Assembly (NCBI RefSeq): GCF_050496765.1
Contig: NZ_JBNWEO010000021.1
Span: forward strand, 1-33,902
Length of the DNA stretch: 33,902 nucleotides
From: JAEVLT01 sp050496765
Lineage (GTDB): Bacteria > Bacillota > Bacilli > Bacillales > Cytobacillaceae
Direction of reading: 5' to 3'
Shown here: positions 25,431-33,392 of the stretch, in pieces
How positions within the stretch are numbered: the stretch's first letter is position 1
Layout of the letters: the number at the start of each line of letters is the position of its first letter
The notes under the pieces: model-generated
What the model was told of the DNA's origin: nothing
The model's database searches: none
What the model saw: only the letters and a program-made list of their open reading frames with translations
Program-made: the position numbers and the translations under genes

Positions 25431-25464
25431 GGAGTTGTGAAAATTTTATCCAGGAGGGTTTGAA

Positions 25465-26493
25465 ATGCCAGTTAAATTATTTACACCCTACACCGTTAAG
25501 GGCGTTACCTTGAAAAATCGGATTGTCATGTCGCCGATGTGTATGTACTCAAGCCACAATGAAGATGGAAAAATCCAAAATTGGCATCGTACCCATTATG
25601 TATCGCGGGCAGTCGGCCAAGTGGGGCTTGTTATTTTGGAAGCAACAGCTGTTACACCGCAAGGCAGGATTTCTCCGCAGGATTTGGGGATTTGGAGCGA
25701 CGACCATATTGAAGGGCTAAAAGAACTGGTCGATATGATCAAAGAACACGGCGCCAAAACCGGCATCCAGCTCGCCCATGCCGGTAGAAAGGCTGTACTG
25801 GAAGGAGAAATTCTGGCTCCATCGGCCATTGCTTTTGATGAAAAAAGCAAAGCACCAAAAGAAATGTCAAAAACCGATATTCATGAAACAATTGAGGCTT
25901 TCAAACAGGGCGCACTCAGAGCGAAAAAAGCCGGATTTGATATCATCGAGCTTCATGGTGCTCATGGATACTTAATAAATGAATTTTTATCTTCGCTGTC
26001 AAATAAACGGACAGACGAGTATGGAGGTTCGGCTGAAAATCGCTACCGCTTCCTAAGAGAAATCATTGAGGCTGTCAGAACAGTCTGGGATGGACCGCTT
26101 TTTGTTCGGATATCTGCGAATGATTACCATGAAGACGGAATGACGCCAAACGATTATGTACCCATGGCCAAGTGGATGAAAGAACAGGGGGTTGACTTGA
26201 TCGATGTCAGCTCGGGTGCGGTTGTACCGGCACATATTCATGCTTACCCCGGTTATCAAGTTAAATTTGCTGAGCAAATCAAGCGGGAGGCTGAAATGGA
26301 TACAAGCGGCCTTGGTTTAATTACCTCCCCTGTCCAGGCAGAAGAAATTATCCAAAACAATCGAGCGGATTTAGTTTTTCTCGGACGGGAATTGCTTCGC
26401 GATCCCTACTGGCCGCGAACGGCGGCAAAAGCACTTGGCGTAGAGATCGAAGCGCCGAAGCAATATGAACGCGGATGGAAATCACTACTTTAG
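25465..26493 (+). CDS. NADPH dehydrogenase NamA (old yellow enzyme, YqjM type)
   Basis: 342 residues from ATG 25465 with CAGGAGGG upstream. This TIM-barrel FMN ene-reductase reduces activated C=C bonds and some nitro compounds and xenobiotics. Key residues match YqjM: LKNRIVMSPMCMYSSH (redox-tuning Cys and Tyr near 26-28), GIQLAHAGRKA, ELHGAHGYLINEFLSSLSNK (substrate-binding His pair), NRYRFLREIIEAV, FVRISANDYHEDG, and FLGRELLRDPYWP for FMN phosphate binding. The C-terminal QYERGW is the arginine-finger end used across the dimer. Own promoter and terminator, so probably a single-gene unit. Confidence 0.94.
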   Translation: MPVKLFTPYTVKGVTLKNRIVMSPMCMYSSHNEDGKIQNWHRTHYVSRAVGQVGLVILEATAVTPQGRISPQDLGIWSDDHIEGLKELVDMIKEHGAKTGIQLAHAGRKAVLEGEILAPSAIAFDEKSKAPKEMSKTDIHETIEAFKQGALRAKKAGFDIIELHGAHGYLINEFLSSLSNKRTDEYGGSAENRYRFLREIIEAVRTVWDGPLFVRISANDYHEDGMTPNDYVPMAKWMKEQGVDLIDVSSGAVVPAHIHAYPGYQVKFAEQIKREAEMDTSGLGLITSPVQAEEIIQNNRADLVFLGRELLRDPYWPRTAAKALGVEIEAPKQYERGWKSLL

Positions 26494-26519
26494 AGGATGG
26501 CAGCGTGCCATCCTTTTTT
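26494..26519 (+). terminator. Terminator of namA
   Basis: AGGATGGCA-GCG-TGCCATCCT followed by TTTTT, starting right after the stop codon. Confidence 0.9.
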
Positions 26520-26574
26520 CCGTTTTTAAAAATACACACTATCACCAGTAAGTGCTACACTATTCCTGGATGAT

Positions 26575-26904
26575 TCAGCCAAGTAAGTCGGACATGCTGC
26601 CATAGCGAAGAATGATCATATAGCCAATCGCAAGTGTCAAAAGAAAGAAAACAAGAATTTTCCCCGGTTTTTTTCGGCGAAGTAACATACTAATAAGGAT
26701 AATTGAAAAAAACAGAAGCAACCCATTGACGCTGTAAAGCAGGATATGCTCCCAAATCGACAAATGCTTGTTAGGCTGCAGCATTGCTTCTACACTACCA
26801 TTGCTGCCACGTTTTTCTAAGTTGTGGGCAAAGAATGGCTGAGCCCATACCGACGAAACCGTAAACACTAGGAAGAAAAGAACAGAAACCCGTTTCGTTT
26901 TCAA
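26575..26904 (-). CDS. Small membrane protein, unknown function
   Basis: 109 residues from TTG 26904, six bases after GGAGAG. The N-terminus (KTKRVSVLFFLVFTVSSVWA) is a signal peptide or first helix. A short outside segment follows with HNLEKRGSNGSVEAMLQPNK, then two membrane helices (ILLYSVNGLLLFFSIILIS and ILVFFLLTLAIGYMIILRYG) separated by a basic RRKKPGK loop. Divergent from the larger membrane protein at 26945 with a 40-base gap, so the two may share a promoter region. No family recognised. Confidence 0.65.
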   Translation of the reverse strand: MKTKRVSVLFFLVFTVSSVWAQPFFAHNLEKRGSNGSVEAMLQPNKHLSIWEHILLYSVNGLLLFFSIILISMLLRRKKPGKILVFFLLTLAIGYMIILRYGSMSDLLG

Positions 26905-26944
26905 AAAAATCTCTCCATTTTAGTAAAAGTAAAGGGGATACAAC

Positions 26945-27940
26945 ATGAACTATTACAAATTATGGGCAATCGCCCTCTTTTTAAAAGTGATCGGCTCTTC
27001 CTGGGATGCCTCTTACCATTTTAAATATTTGTTCGAAGAATATTCCATCCCGCATCTTGTGAATTTTTCGGGTTTTATACTCGGCGGTATCTTGCTGTTT
27101 CAGGAATATCGCAAACCATTTTACTTATCTGTTTCATCAAAAATTTGGATTACGATTGGCTATATTCTATTTATTATCGGAATACCGCTCGATTTTACGT
27201 ATCATTTACTAAGGGGCATTGACTTGACCACCTGGAGTCCGACCCACTTTATTTATTATGTAGCGACGGGCGTGATAATTTACGGAGTTTGGACAGGCTA
27301 TTATCACTATCATCCGGTACCGCCTTCTTGGAAAAGCCTGCATACTTTCTGGGCCTTTTTCATGGTCGAAGTATTGCTATTTCCTAACATGCAGCAGGAA
27401 AACGGAGCCATCTCCCTTTATGAATTTCTTCACCACCAAAGCATTGCTTCCAAAGAAATTCTCGAGCTAATCAAGGATCCCAAGTCGCAAATTTTCGGCG
27501 GAGTGCCCGATTGGGTATATCCTGTTTACGGCTCTTCGGTCATCATTTTATTGTCGACAATCATGGCAAAGATGCTAAAGGATTTACGAATTGTGCTTGC
27601 GGGGACTGCAGGCTACATCCTTTATCGCTATGCGGCAAAGTTTATTTTTCACCTGGTTGTCTATCCGACCTCTTTCGTCCCGATTATGGCAATCGGTATT
27701 CCACTTGTCTTGTATTTTAGTCGGAAAGTTACAGTACTTTCAAGCATTCTCGCCGGTTTGGCGTATTTTAGCCTTTTGGAGTTCTTTTCCGTATCAGGCT
27801 TAGCCATCACACCGCCCGTATCGTGGGCAATGTACCCGCTCGTTCTTGCCGGCAATGTGATTGCGTTTTATATTGGAAAGTATGCTTTAAGACTCTATAA
27901 AAAAAGTTCAATGTGGTTTAAAAAAGGGGTATTGGCGTAA
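26945..27940 (+). CDS. Multi-pass membrane protein, unknown function
   Basis: 331 residues from ATG 26945 (AAAGGGG upstream). About nine or ten hydrophobic segments with conserved-looking polar residues inside the first ones: LKVIGSSWDASYHFKYLF, GIPLDFTYHLLRGIDLTTWS and PTHFIYYVATGVIIYG carry several His and Asp that could bind metal or haem. A loop (residues about 150-185) is followed by a second membrane half. No family is recognised from sequence alone. It ends at a bidirectional terminator shared with rnz. Confidence 0.65.
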   Translation: MNYYKLWAIALFLKVIGSSWDASYHFKYLFEEYSIPHLVNFSGFILGGILLFQEYRKPFYLSVSSKIWITIGYILFIIGIPLDFTYHLLRGIDLTTWSPTHFIYYVATGVIIYGVWTGYYHYHPVPPSWKSLHTFWAFFMVEVLLFPNMQQENGAISLYEFLHHQSIASKEILELIKDPKSQIFGGVPDWVYPVYGSSVIILLSTIMAKMLKDLRIVLAGTAGYILYRYAAKFIFHLVVYPTSFVPIMAIGIPLVLYFSRKVTVLSSILAGLAYFSLLEFFSVSGLAITPPVSWAMYPLVLAGNVIAFYIGKYALRLYKKSSMWFKKGVLA

Positions 27941-27981
27941 ATGAAAAAGCACTTATAAGGATCACAAGTGCTTTTTCATTT
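27939..27981. terminator. Bidirectional terminator between membrane protein and rnz
   Basis: AAATGAAAAAGCACTT (27939-27954) pairs perfectly with AAGTGCTTTTTCATTT (27966-27981). T-rich on both strands and placed between converging stops. Confidence 0.9.
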
Positions 27982-28898
27982 TATAGTATCGATATTTCTT
28001 TAAAATCTTCTGCAATATCTGTATGAGGGAAAACCTCTTTCGCTTCATTCACTAATTTTGTCAAGAAGCTGCGATCATAGCGGGAACTGATATGCGTCAG
28101 ACAGAGCGCTTTACTGCCCGCCAGTTTGGCAATTTCAGCGGCTTGATGGGTGGTTGAATGAAAATAATCGTGCGCGAGTTTTCCTTCACTTTTTGCAAAC
28201 GTCGCTTCATGGATCAGCAAATCGGCGCCTTTTGCTAAAGCGACTGCATTTTGGCAAAAGCGGGTGTCACCAAGAATCGTCACAATCCGTCCTTTTTGCT
28301 TAGGTCCGAGAAACTCGCTCGGCTCAATCACCGTGCCATCGTCCAACACAACAGGTTCTTCGTTTTTAATTTTTTTATAAATGGGTCCAGGTTGAATGCC
28401 CGCTTTCTGTAACTTTTCTGCAAGCAGCACTCCCGGCTTGTCCTTTTCGACAATTCGATATCCATATGATAGGATGCCATGATCGAGCAGCCGAGTCTCT
28501 ACGCTGAATTGATCATCGGCAAAAATGACGCCTTCTTCGATTTCGACAATTTTTAAAGGATATTTTAAATAAGTCTGGCTAATTGAGAGGCTCACCTTTA
28601 TATATTCTTCAATCCCTTTTGGGCCATATAAAGTGACCTCGCTCTCGCCGCCTTGAAACGAACGGCTTGACAACAAACCGGGAAGTCCATATAGATGATC
28701 TCCGTGAAGGTGGGTAATAAAAATTTTTTCAATTCGGCGCGGCTTAATCGACGTATGTAAAATTTGGTGCTGGGTCGCTTCGCCAACATCAAACAGCCAA
28801 ATTGCCCCCCGCTCTTCCAATAATTTAAGGGCAATGGATGTAACATTGCGCAGTTTTGCCGGAACTCCCGCACCTGTTCCCAAGAAAAAAATATCCAC
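27981..28898 (-). CDS. Ribonuclease Z
   Basis: 305 residues from a GTG start at 28898 with AAAGGAG upstream. This endonuclease cuts pre-tRNA 3' trailers so CCA can be added. The first residues DIFFLGTGAGVPAKLRNVTS carry the family start. The zinc motif ITHLHGDHLYGLPGLL is at about 60-75, the flexible-arm region (exosite) lies around 150-190, TILGDTRFCQNAVALAKGAD gives the Asp ligand, LLIHEATF follows, and ALCLTHISSRY supplies the final His. Length matches B. subtilis Rnz. Divergent from zwf, as in the B. subtilis cluster. Confidence 0.93.
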   Translation of the reverse strand: MDIFFLGTGAGVPAKLRNVTSIALKLLEERGAIWLFDVGEATQHQILHTSIKPRRIEKIFITHLHGDHLYGLPGLLSSRSFQGGESEVTLYGPKGIEEYIKVSLSISQTYLKYPLKIVEIEEGVIFADDQFSVETRLLDHGILSYGYRIVEKDKPGVLLAEKLQKAGIQPGPIYKKIKNEEPVVLDDGTVIEPSEFLGPKQKGRIVTILGDTRFCQNAVALAKGADLLIHEATFAKSEGKLAHDYFHSTTHQAAEIAKLAGSKALCLTHISSRYDRSFLTKLVNEAKEVFPHTDIAEDFKEISIL

Positions 28899-29130
28899 CA
28901 GAAAAACTCCTTTCGTCTGCAGCTATTTCTACTATACCATAAGTTGCTTTAATCGCTGTTTCGCCACTAGTACGGACATCACCCGCTTGTTGATAATCGC
29001 ATTTTTGTACATGTATTGCATTATATTTGCGAAATCTATAGGAAACGGCTAAAATTTTGTATTTGTAAGGCAAATTAAAACGTCTTTATTTTTGCTACAT
29101 AAGAATCTACTTGAAAAGAGGTCTTTAATC

Positions 29131-30639
29131 GTGAGTCAAACTGAAAATATGACTTCATTAATTATGATATTCGGGGCAACCGGAGATTTAGCTAAACGCA
29201 AACTTTTTCCTTCTCTTTATCGCTTATTTGAGAGAGGACGATTGTCTGAACAATTTGCCGTAGTTGGGGTGGCGAGACGACCTCTTTCGAACGATGAGTT
29301 TCAGCAGTCGGTAAAAGACTCCGTTCAATCGGCTTTAGGAAAAGACGAGCGAATCGATGAATTTGCTTCCCATTTTTATTATCATTCACATGATGTTACA
29401 AATTCAAGTTCGTACCAAACGTTGAAAACAATGGCCAATGAGCTTGATGAACATTACCATTTAGGAGGAAACCGGATCTTTTATCTAGCAATGGCACCTG
29501 AATTTTTTGGAACAATCGCCTTGCATTTAAAATCAGACGGCCTAACCGATGTGAAAGGCTTCAAGCGGCTTGTGATCGAAAAGCCATTTGGCCATGATCT
29601 GGCTTCGGCAAAAGAACTGAACGAGCAAATCCGCACGGCATTTTCTGAGGATGAAGTGTACCGGATTGATCACTATTTAGGGAAAGAAATGGTTCGCAAT
29701 ATCGAAGTAATCCGGTTTGCCAACGCCATTTTTGAACCACTATGGAACAACCGCTATATTTCAAATATTCAAATCACTTCAAGCGAAACTCTTGGAGTCG
29801 AAGAACGCGGCCGCTATTATGAAACAAGTGGAGCACTAAGGGACATGTTGCAAAACCATATGATGCAAATGGTCGCCTTGCTTGCGATGGAACCGCCAAT
29901 CAAACTGACAACCGACGAAATTCGTGCGGAAAAAGTAAGAGTGTTCCGCGCTGTTCGAAACGTTGAAGGCGAAGATGTCCATAATTATTTTGTCCGGGGT
30001 CAATATGGCGAGGGGACAATCGATGGCAAACAAGTACCCGCCTATCGCGATGAACCAATGGTTGACAAGGAATCAAATACGGAAACCTTTGTGGCTGGAA
30101 AAGTCATGATTGACAACTTCCGCTGGGCCGGAGTTCCGTTTTACATTCGTACAGGAAAAAGAATGACGACGAAATCAACAAAAATTGTCGTTCAATTTAA
30201 AGATATTCCAATGAATCTTTACTATCAGACGGAAAAAGAATTGAACCCGAACCTTCTAGTCATTCATATTCAGCCTGAAGAGGGCATTACGTTGCATTTA
30301 AATGCAAAAAAAGCAGGCGGACATTTGGATGCACAAGAAGTAAAGCTGAGCTTTGCAAACAGTGGAGTAAATGCAATGAATACGCCTGAAGGATATGAAA
30401 AGCTCCTTTACGATTGCATGCGCGGTGACGCAACGAACTTCACACATTGGGATGAAGTTGCCTACTCTTGGAATTTTGTCGACAAAATTTCAGCTGTCTG
30501 GGAAAAAAGCAAAGAGAACTTCCCGAACTATGAATCGGGTTCGATGGGTCCGAAAGCGGCAGATGAACTTTTGGAAAAAGACGGCTTCTTCTGGTGGCCT
30601 GTAACCGATCTTGATGTGGACAATTGCCAAGGGAAATAA
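29131..30639 (+). CDS. Glucose-6-phosphate 1-dehydrogenase
   Basis: 502 residues from GTG 29131, with AAGAGG nine bases upstream; the ATG at 29092 has no site. First step of the oxidative pentose phosphate pathway, making NADPH and 6-phosphogluconolactone. IMIFGATGDLAKRKLFPSLY is the NADP-binding fingerprint, LVIEKPFGHDLASAKELN follows, and VYRIDHYLGKEMVRNIEVIR holds the active-site His and substrate-binding Lys. FYIRTGKRM and the C-terminal beta-sheet domain are complete. Unlike B. subtilis, no 6-phosphogluconate dehydrogenase gene lies between zwf and the polymerase. Confidence 0.95.
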   Translation: MSQTENMTSLIMIFGATGDLAKRKLFPSLYRLFERGRLSEQFAVVGVARRPLSNDEFQQSVKDSVQSALGKDERIDEFASHFYYHSHDVTNSSSYQTLKTMANELDEHYHLGGNRIFYLAMAPEFFGTIALHLKSDGLTDVKGFKRLVIEKPFGHDLASAKELNEQIRTAFSEDEVYRIDHYLGKEMVRNIEVIRFANAIFEPLWNNRYISNIQITSSETLGVEERGRYYETSGALRDMLQNHMMQMVALLAMEPPIKLTTDEIRAEKVRVFRAVRNVEGEDVHNYFVRGQYGEGTIDGKQVPAYRDEPMVDKESNTETFVAGKVMIDNFRWAGVPFYIRTGKRMTTKSTKIVVQFKDIPMNLYYQTEKELNPNLLVIHIQPEEGITLHLNAKKAGGHLDAQEVKLSFANSGVNAMNTPEGYEKLLYDCMRGDATNFTHWDEVAYSWNFVDKISAVWEKSKENFPNYESGSMGPKAADELLEKDGFFWWPVTDLDVDNCQGK

Positions 30640-30640
30640 T

Positions 30641-30677
30641 AACAAAAGCACATGTAGCATTTACATGTGCTTTTGTT
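30641..30677. terminator. Bidirectional terminator between zwf and the polymerase gene
   Basis: AACAAAAGCACATGTA pairs perfectly with TACATGTGCTTTTGTT, five-base loop, right after the zwf stop and before the converging polymerase stop. Confidence 0.92.
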
Positions 30678-30682
30678 AGTTT

Positions 30683-31963
30683 TCATTCTTCTTTGTGATC
30701 TGTCTGTTTCGGAAACGATCGCAAAAAATCTTTATTGAAGCTTGTTTCCGTTCCGATGCGGTACCCCGGATCGACTTGATGCAAGCCTGCTGTTTCAATA
30801 ATATTTTTTCCATATTTCGTCCGGAGTTCGGACATCGCTTTATATAATGGTTCTTTCTGAGCTTCTTGTTCAAATGAAAACAAATCAAGCTGTTTGAAAG
30901 CATGCTCCTGATCAACAAGATCAAAACCGGTGATTCCCAAAAGCCGGACAGGATCACCGCTCCAATGCTTAAGAAGCAGTTTCTTAGCCAACTCACCGAT
31001 CTCTTCTTTTCGGCTGATCGCGTTATCCAGCTTTTTACTTCTCGTAATCGTTTTGCGATTTTTGTAACGAATCGTAATCCCAAGCGTGGTTGCAAGAACA
31101 TTTTTCCGTTTTAGGCGCGTTGAAACCTTGTCGGCTAGCGAATCCAAGATCGAAAATAATTCCTGTTGATTGGCAATATCTTTTGGCAAGGTCGTTGAAT
31201 TGCCGATGCTTTTAAAATCAGAAACAGACTCCGGGTCTACTGGCCGATAATCGATTCCATTGGCTCGTTCCTTTAAGCGGATCCCGTTGATACCGAGCAG
31301 TGCTTTGAGTTGAATTTCATTCCCATTTGCTACATCTCCAATAGTAAGGATTCCGATTTCTTCTAGCTTACTCGCCGTTTTTTTGCCGACACCGTGCATT
31401 TCAGCAGCAGATAATGGCCAAAGTACCTTCTCTATATCCCGTTTGCGGAGCACGGTGATGCCAAGCGGCTTTTTCATATCAGAAGCCATTTTTGCTAAAA
31501 ATTTATTCGGTGCCACGCCAATGCTGCAGGGCAAATCCAGTTCATTCAAAATACGCTTCTGAATACTCTCAGCGATTTGAAGCGGTGCTCCAAGTTCAAA
31601 GCTTTCGGTTATATCAAGATACCCTTCGTCAATTGAAACGGGCTCCACCAAATGAGTATACTGTCTCAGTAGTTCAAACATTCCAAGTGATGCAGCCCGG
31701 TACCGGTCAAAATTCGGAGGCTTCACAATTAACTGTGGGCATAGCTTCTTTGCTTCCCAAAGCGGCATTGTTGTTTTCACGCCAAACTTTCGCGCTTCAT
31801 AACTGCATGTCACAATGATTCCCCTGCGTTCCTCAACATTTCCGGCAATCGCAAGCGGCTTTCCTTTTAAAGAGGGATCATATGCCATTTCAACAGAAGC
31901 GTAAAAACTGTTCATATCAACATGTAAGACGACTCTACCTTTTTTCGGATACATCTCATTCAT
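30683..31963 (-). CDS. DNA polymerase IV (Y family, YqjH/PolY1 type)
   Basis: 426 residues if the start is ATG 31963 (MNEMYPKKGR; AGGAAG nine bases upstream); in-frame starts up to 32011 lack better sites. Translesion polymerase. Catalytic acids are visible in VVLHVDMNSFYASVEMAYDP and in VEPVSIDEGYLDITESF. The fingers show IVTCSYEARKFGVKTTMPLW, and the helix-hairpin-helix region is MHGVGKKTASKLEEIGILTI. The little finger follows, and near the C-terminus KQLDLFSFE is a beta-clamp binding motif. Length and order match B. subtilis PolY1. It acts at stalled forks and in stationary-phase mutagenesis in that organism. Confidence 0.93.
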   Translation of the reverse strand: MNEMYPKKGRVVLHVDMNSFYASVEMAYDPSLKGKPLAIAGNVEERRGIIVTCSYEARKFGVKTTMPLWEAKKLCPQLIVKPPNFDRYRAASLGMFELLRQYTHLVEPVSIDEGYLDITESFELGAPLQIAESIQKRILNELDLPCSIGVAPNKFLAKMASDMKKPLGITVLRKRDIEKVLWPLSAAEMHGVGKKTASKLEEIGILTIGDVANGNEIQLKALLGINGIRLKERANGIDYRPVDPESVSDFKSIGNSTTLPKDIANQQELFSILDSLADKVSTRLKRKNVLATTLGITIRYKNRKTITRSKKLDNAISRKEEIGELAKKLLLKHWSGDPVRLLGITGFDLVDQEHAFKQLDLFSFEQEAQKEPLYKAMSELRTKYGKNIIETAGLHQVDPGYRIGTETSFNKDFLRSFPKQTDHKEE

Positions 31964-32179
31964 CCATGGCCACTTCCTATAATCCATCAACCTTCTACTT
32001 GATTGTAACAAAAATCGAATGAAAAAAAGTTAAAAACACTCAAGCTAATTGCTTAAAAAACGATTTTTCTGTCTGTAATACCCGTAAGCCCTTTTTTAGA
32101 GCCTTAGTGAAAAAACAGTAAAAAGAGTAATTATTAAATGGTAAATTAATATTTTTTTAGATTTTTTTACAAAAAAGGA

Positions 32180-32209
32180 TAGACAAAATTTTGGACAAAA
32201 CCTTATTAT
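32180..32209 (+). promoter_or_regulatory. Promoter candidate for the secreted-protein operon
   Basis: TAGACA (32180-32185) and TATTAT (32204-32209), 18 bases apart, about 40 bases before the start. A second -35-like TTGGAC overlaps the spacer. Confidence 0.5.
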
Positions 32210-32245
32210 TTATTTAGTTATGAAAATTCAAACAAAAGAAAGGGG

Positions 32246-32647
32246 GTGAACAAAATTAAGAAAACCAAACGCCTTTTAGTAGTTTTTTCAGCGGTATTCT
32301 CTATTTTATTTGGTGTACTGATTTCTGATGCATCGGCAGCCAGTAACCGAATCACTTTCTACAGAGGTTCATCTTTAGCTTGGTCAAAAGACTTTGTTGA
32401 GTGGTATTACAATGGTTCTAGCATTTCATCAAGTTCTGCTTGGCAATCAGCCGGATGGATTTTTCCTAACATTGTTAGAACCAACGGAATTACAAAGTAT
32501 TACACTTCAACCAGTCTGAGGAAGTACAGAGGTTCGAAAACAATTTCAGCTGGAGTTCCTACACCTTGGGGAGATGTCAATCTCTACAGCTCAGATTTCA
32601 TTGATTATTTTGCCATAAAGGCAAATGGTTCTTACAGCATTAATTAA
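32246..32647 (+). CDS. Secreted small protein, possible bacteriocin
   Basis: About 130 residues. The Sec signal has a basic start (KIKKTKR), a hydrophobic core (LLVVFSAVFSILFGVLI) and SDASA|ASN as cleavage site. The mature ~100 residues are rich in Ser, Tyr and Trp and have no Cys: FYRGSSLAWSKDFVEWYYNG, SAWQSAGWIFPNIVRTNG and VPTPWGDVNLYSSDF. I recognise no family. Directly followed by an ABC ATPase and permease, the plan of many bacteriocin/self-protection operons; this is inference. The start is unclear: GTG 32246 lies inside the binding site AAAGGGGGTGA, while the in-frame ATT at 32255 is ideally spaced. There is no ATG. Confidence 0.65.
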   Translation: MNKIKKTKRLLVVFSAVFSILFGVLISDASAASNRITFYRGSSLAWSKDFVEWYYNGSSISSSSAWQSAGWIFPNIVRTNGITKYYTSTSLRKYRGSKTISAGVPTPWGDVNLYSSDFIDYFAIKANGSYSIN

Positions 32648-32661
32648 AAGGATTAAAGGAG

Positions 32662-32705
32662 AGTCCCTGAAAGGGATTGGGGACTTTTCTTTCCCAAGAA
32701 AGTCC
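32662..32705 (+). promoter_or_regulatory. Overlapping alternative hairpins between secreted protein and ABC genes
   Basis: Hairpin A: AGTCCC (32662-32667) with GGGACT (32680-32685), followed by a T-rich stretch, terminator-like. Hairpin B: GGACTTTTCTT (32681-32691) with AAGAAAGTCC (32696-32705). They share GGACT and cannot form together, an attenuator-like layout that could set the level of the ABC genes relative to the secreted protein. Confidence 0.45.
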
Positions 32706-32720
32706 AAAAGAAGGTGAAGT

Positions 32721-33392
32721 ATGATTGAACTTATTAATTTAACAAAATCTTATAAAGACAATTTAGTTTTAGAAAAACTAAATATTAAATTGAAGGAAAA
32801 TAAAATATCATTTATTATGGGAGAAAATGGTGTCGGAAAAACAACACTACTAAAGTGTCTCTTGAAATTAGAAAAATATAAGGGCATTGTTTTGTATGAT
32901 GGAAAAACATTCGATGAAATCAGAAAGTCTATTCACGTTATTTATGATGACTCTCCTCTTTATCTAAATTTATCTGGCTTTAAAAATATTGAACTTTTGT
33001 CAAACAAAGAAATAAACAAAAAAGAAATTAAAAATGCAGCCTTGAAATATTTTTCAGAGGAACAGTTAAAGACAAAGGTAAAATCCTATTCCTATGGACA
33101 AAGAAAAAAAATAAGTTTAGTAATAGCGGAACTGTCACAACCTAAATATTTGTTTATGGATGAAGTATCAAATGGTTTAGACTACGAAACTATGACTGAT
33201 TTAAAACGCACCTTAAAAGAATGGTCGAAAAAAATGACCATTATTGCAACTGGACACCAGTTTGAATTTTACGCCGAGATTATTGATGAATTATTTATTA
33301 TAAAGCAAGGAACAATGTACGAACTGAAAGATTTTAGGAAGAAAGGAATTGATTTGGGTGATATTTACACAAATTATGCGAAGCAATATTAA
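32721..33392 (+). CDS. ABC transporter ATP-binding protein
   Basis: 223 residues from ATG 32721 (GAAGGTGAAG upstream). Walker A is MGENGVGKTTLLKCLL (about 33-48), the signature is KSYSYGQRKKISLVIA, Walker B is KYLFMDEVSNGLD, and the switch His is in IIATGHQFEF. The signature SYGQ replaces the usual SGGQ, as in several export/immunity ATPases. The Q-loop region is degenerate (VIYDDSPLYLNLSGFKNIEL). It should power the membrane protein encoded from 33376, whose start overlaps this gene by 17 bases. Context suggests export of, or protection against, the small secreted protein. Confidence 0.88.
   Translation: MIELINLTKSYKDNLVLEKLNIKLKENKISFIMGENGVGKTTLLKCLLKLEKYKGIVLYDGKTFDEIRKSIHVIYDDSPLYLNLSGFKNIELLSNKEINKKEIKNAALKYFSEEQLKTKVKSYSYGQRKKISLVIAELSQPKYLFMDEVSNGLDYETMTDLKRTLKEWSKKMTIIATGHQFEFYAEIIDELFIIKQGTMYELKDFRKKGIDLGDIYTNYAKQY

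Noticed and set aside
30676..31101. 141-residue minus-strand ORF inside the polymerase gene
   Set aside because: Alternative-frame shadow of the well-supported Y-family polymerase.
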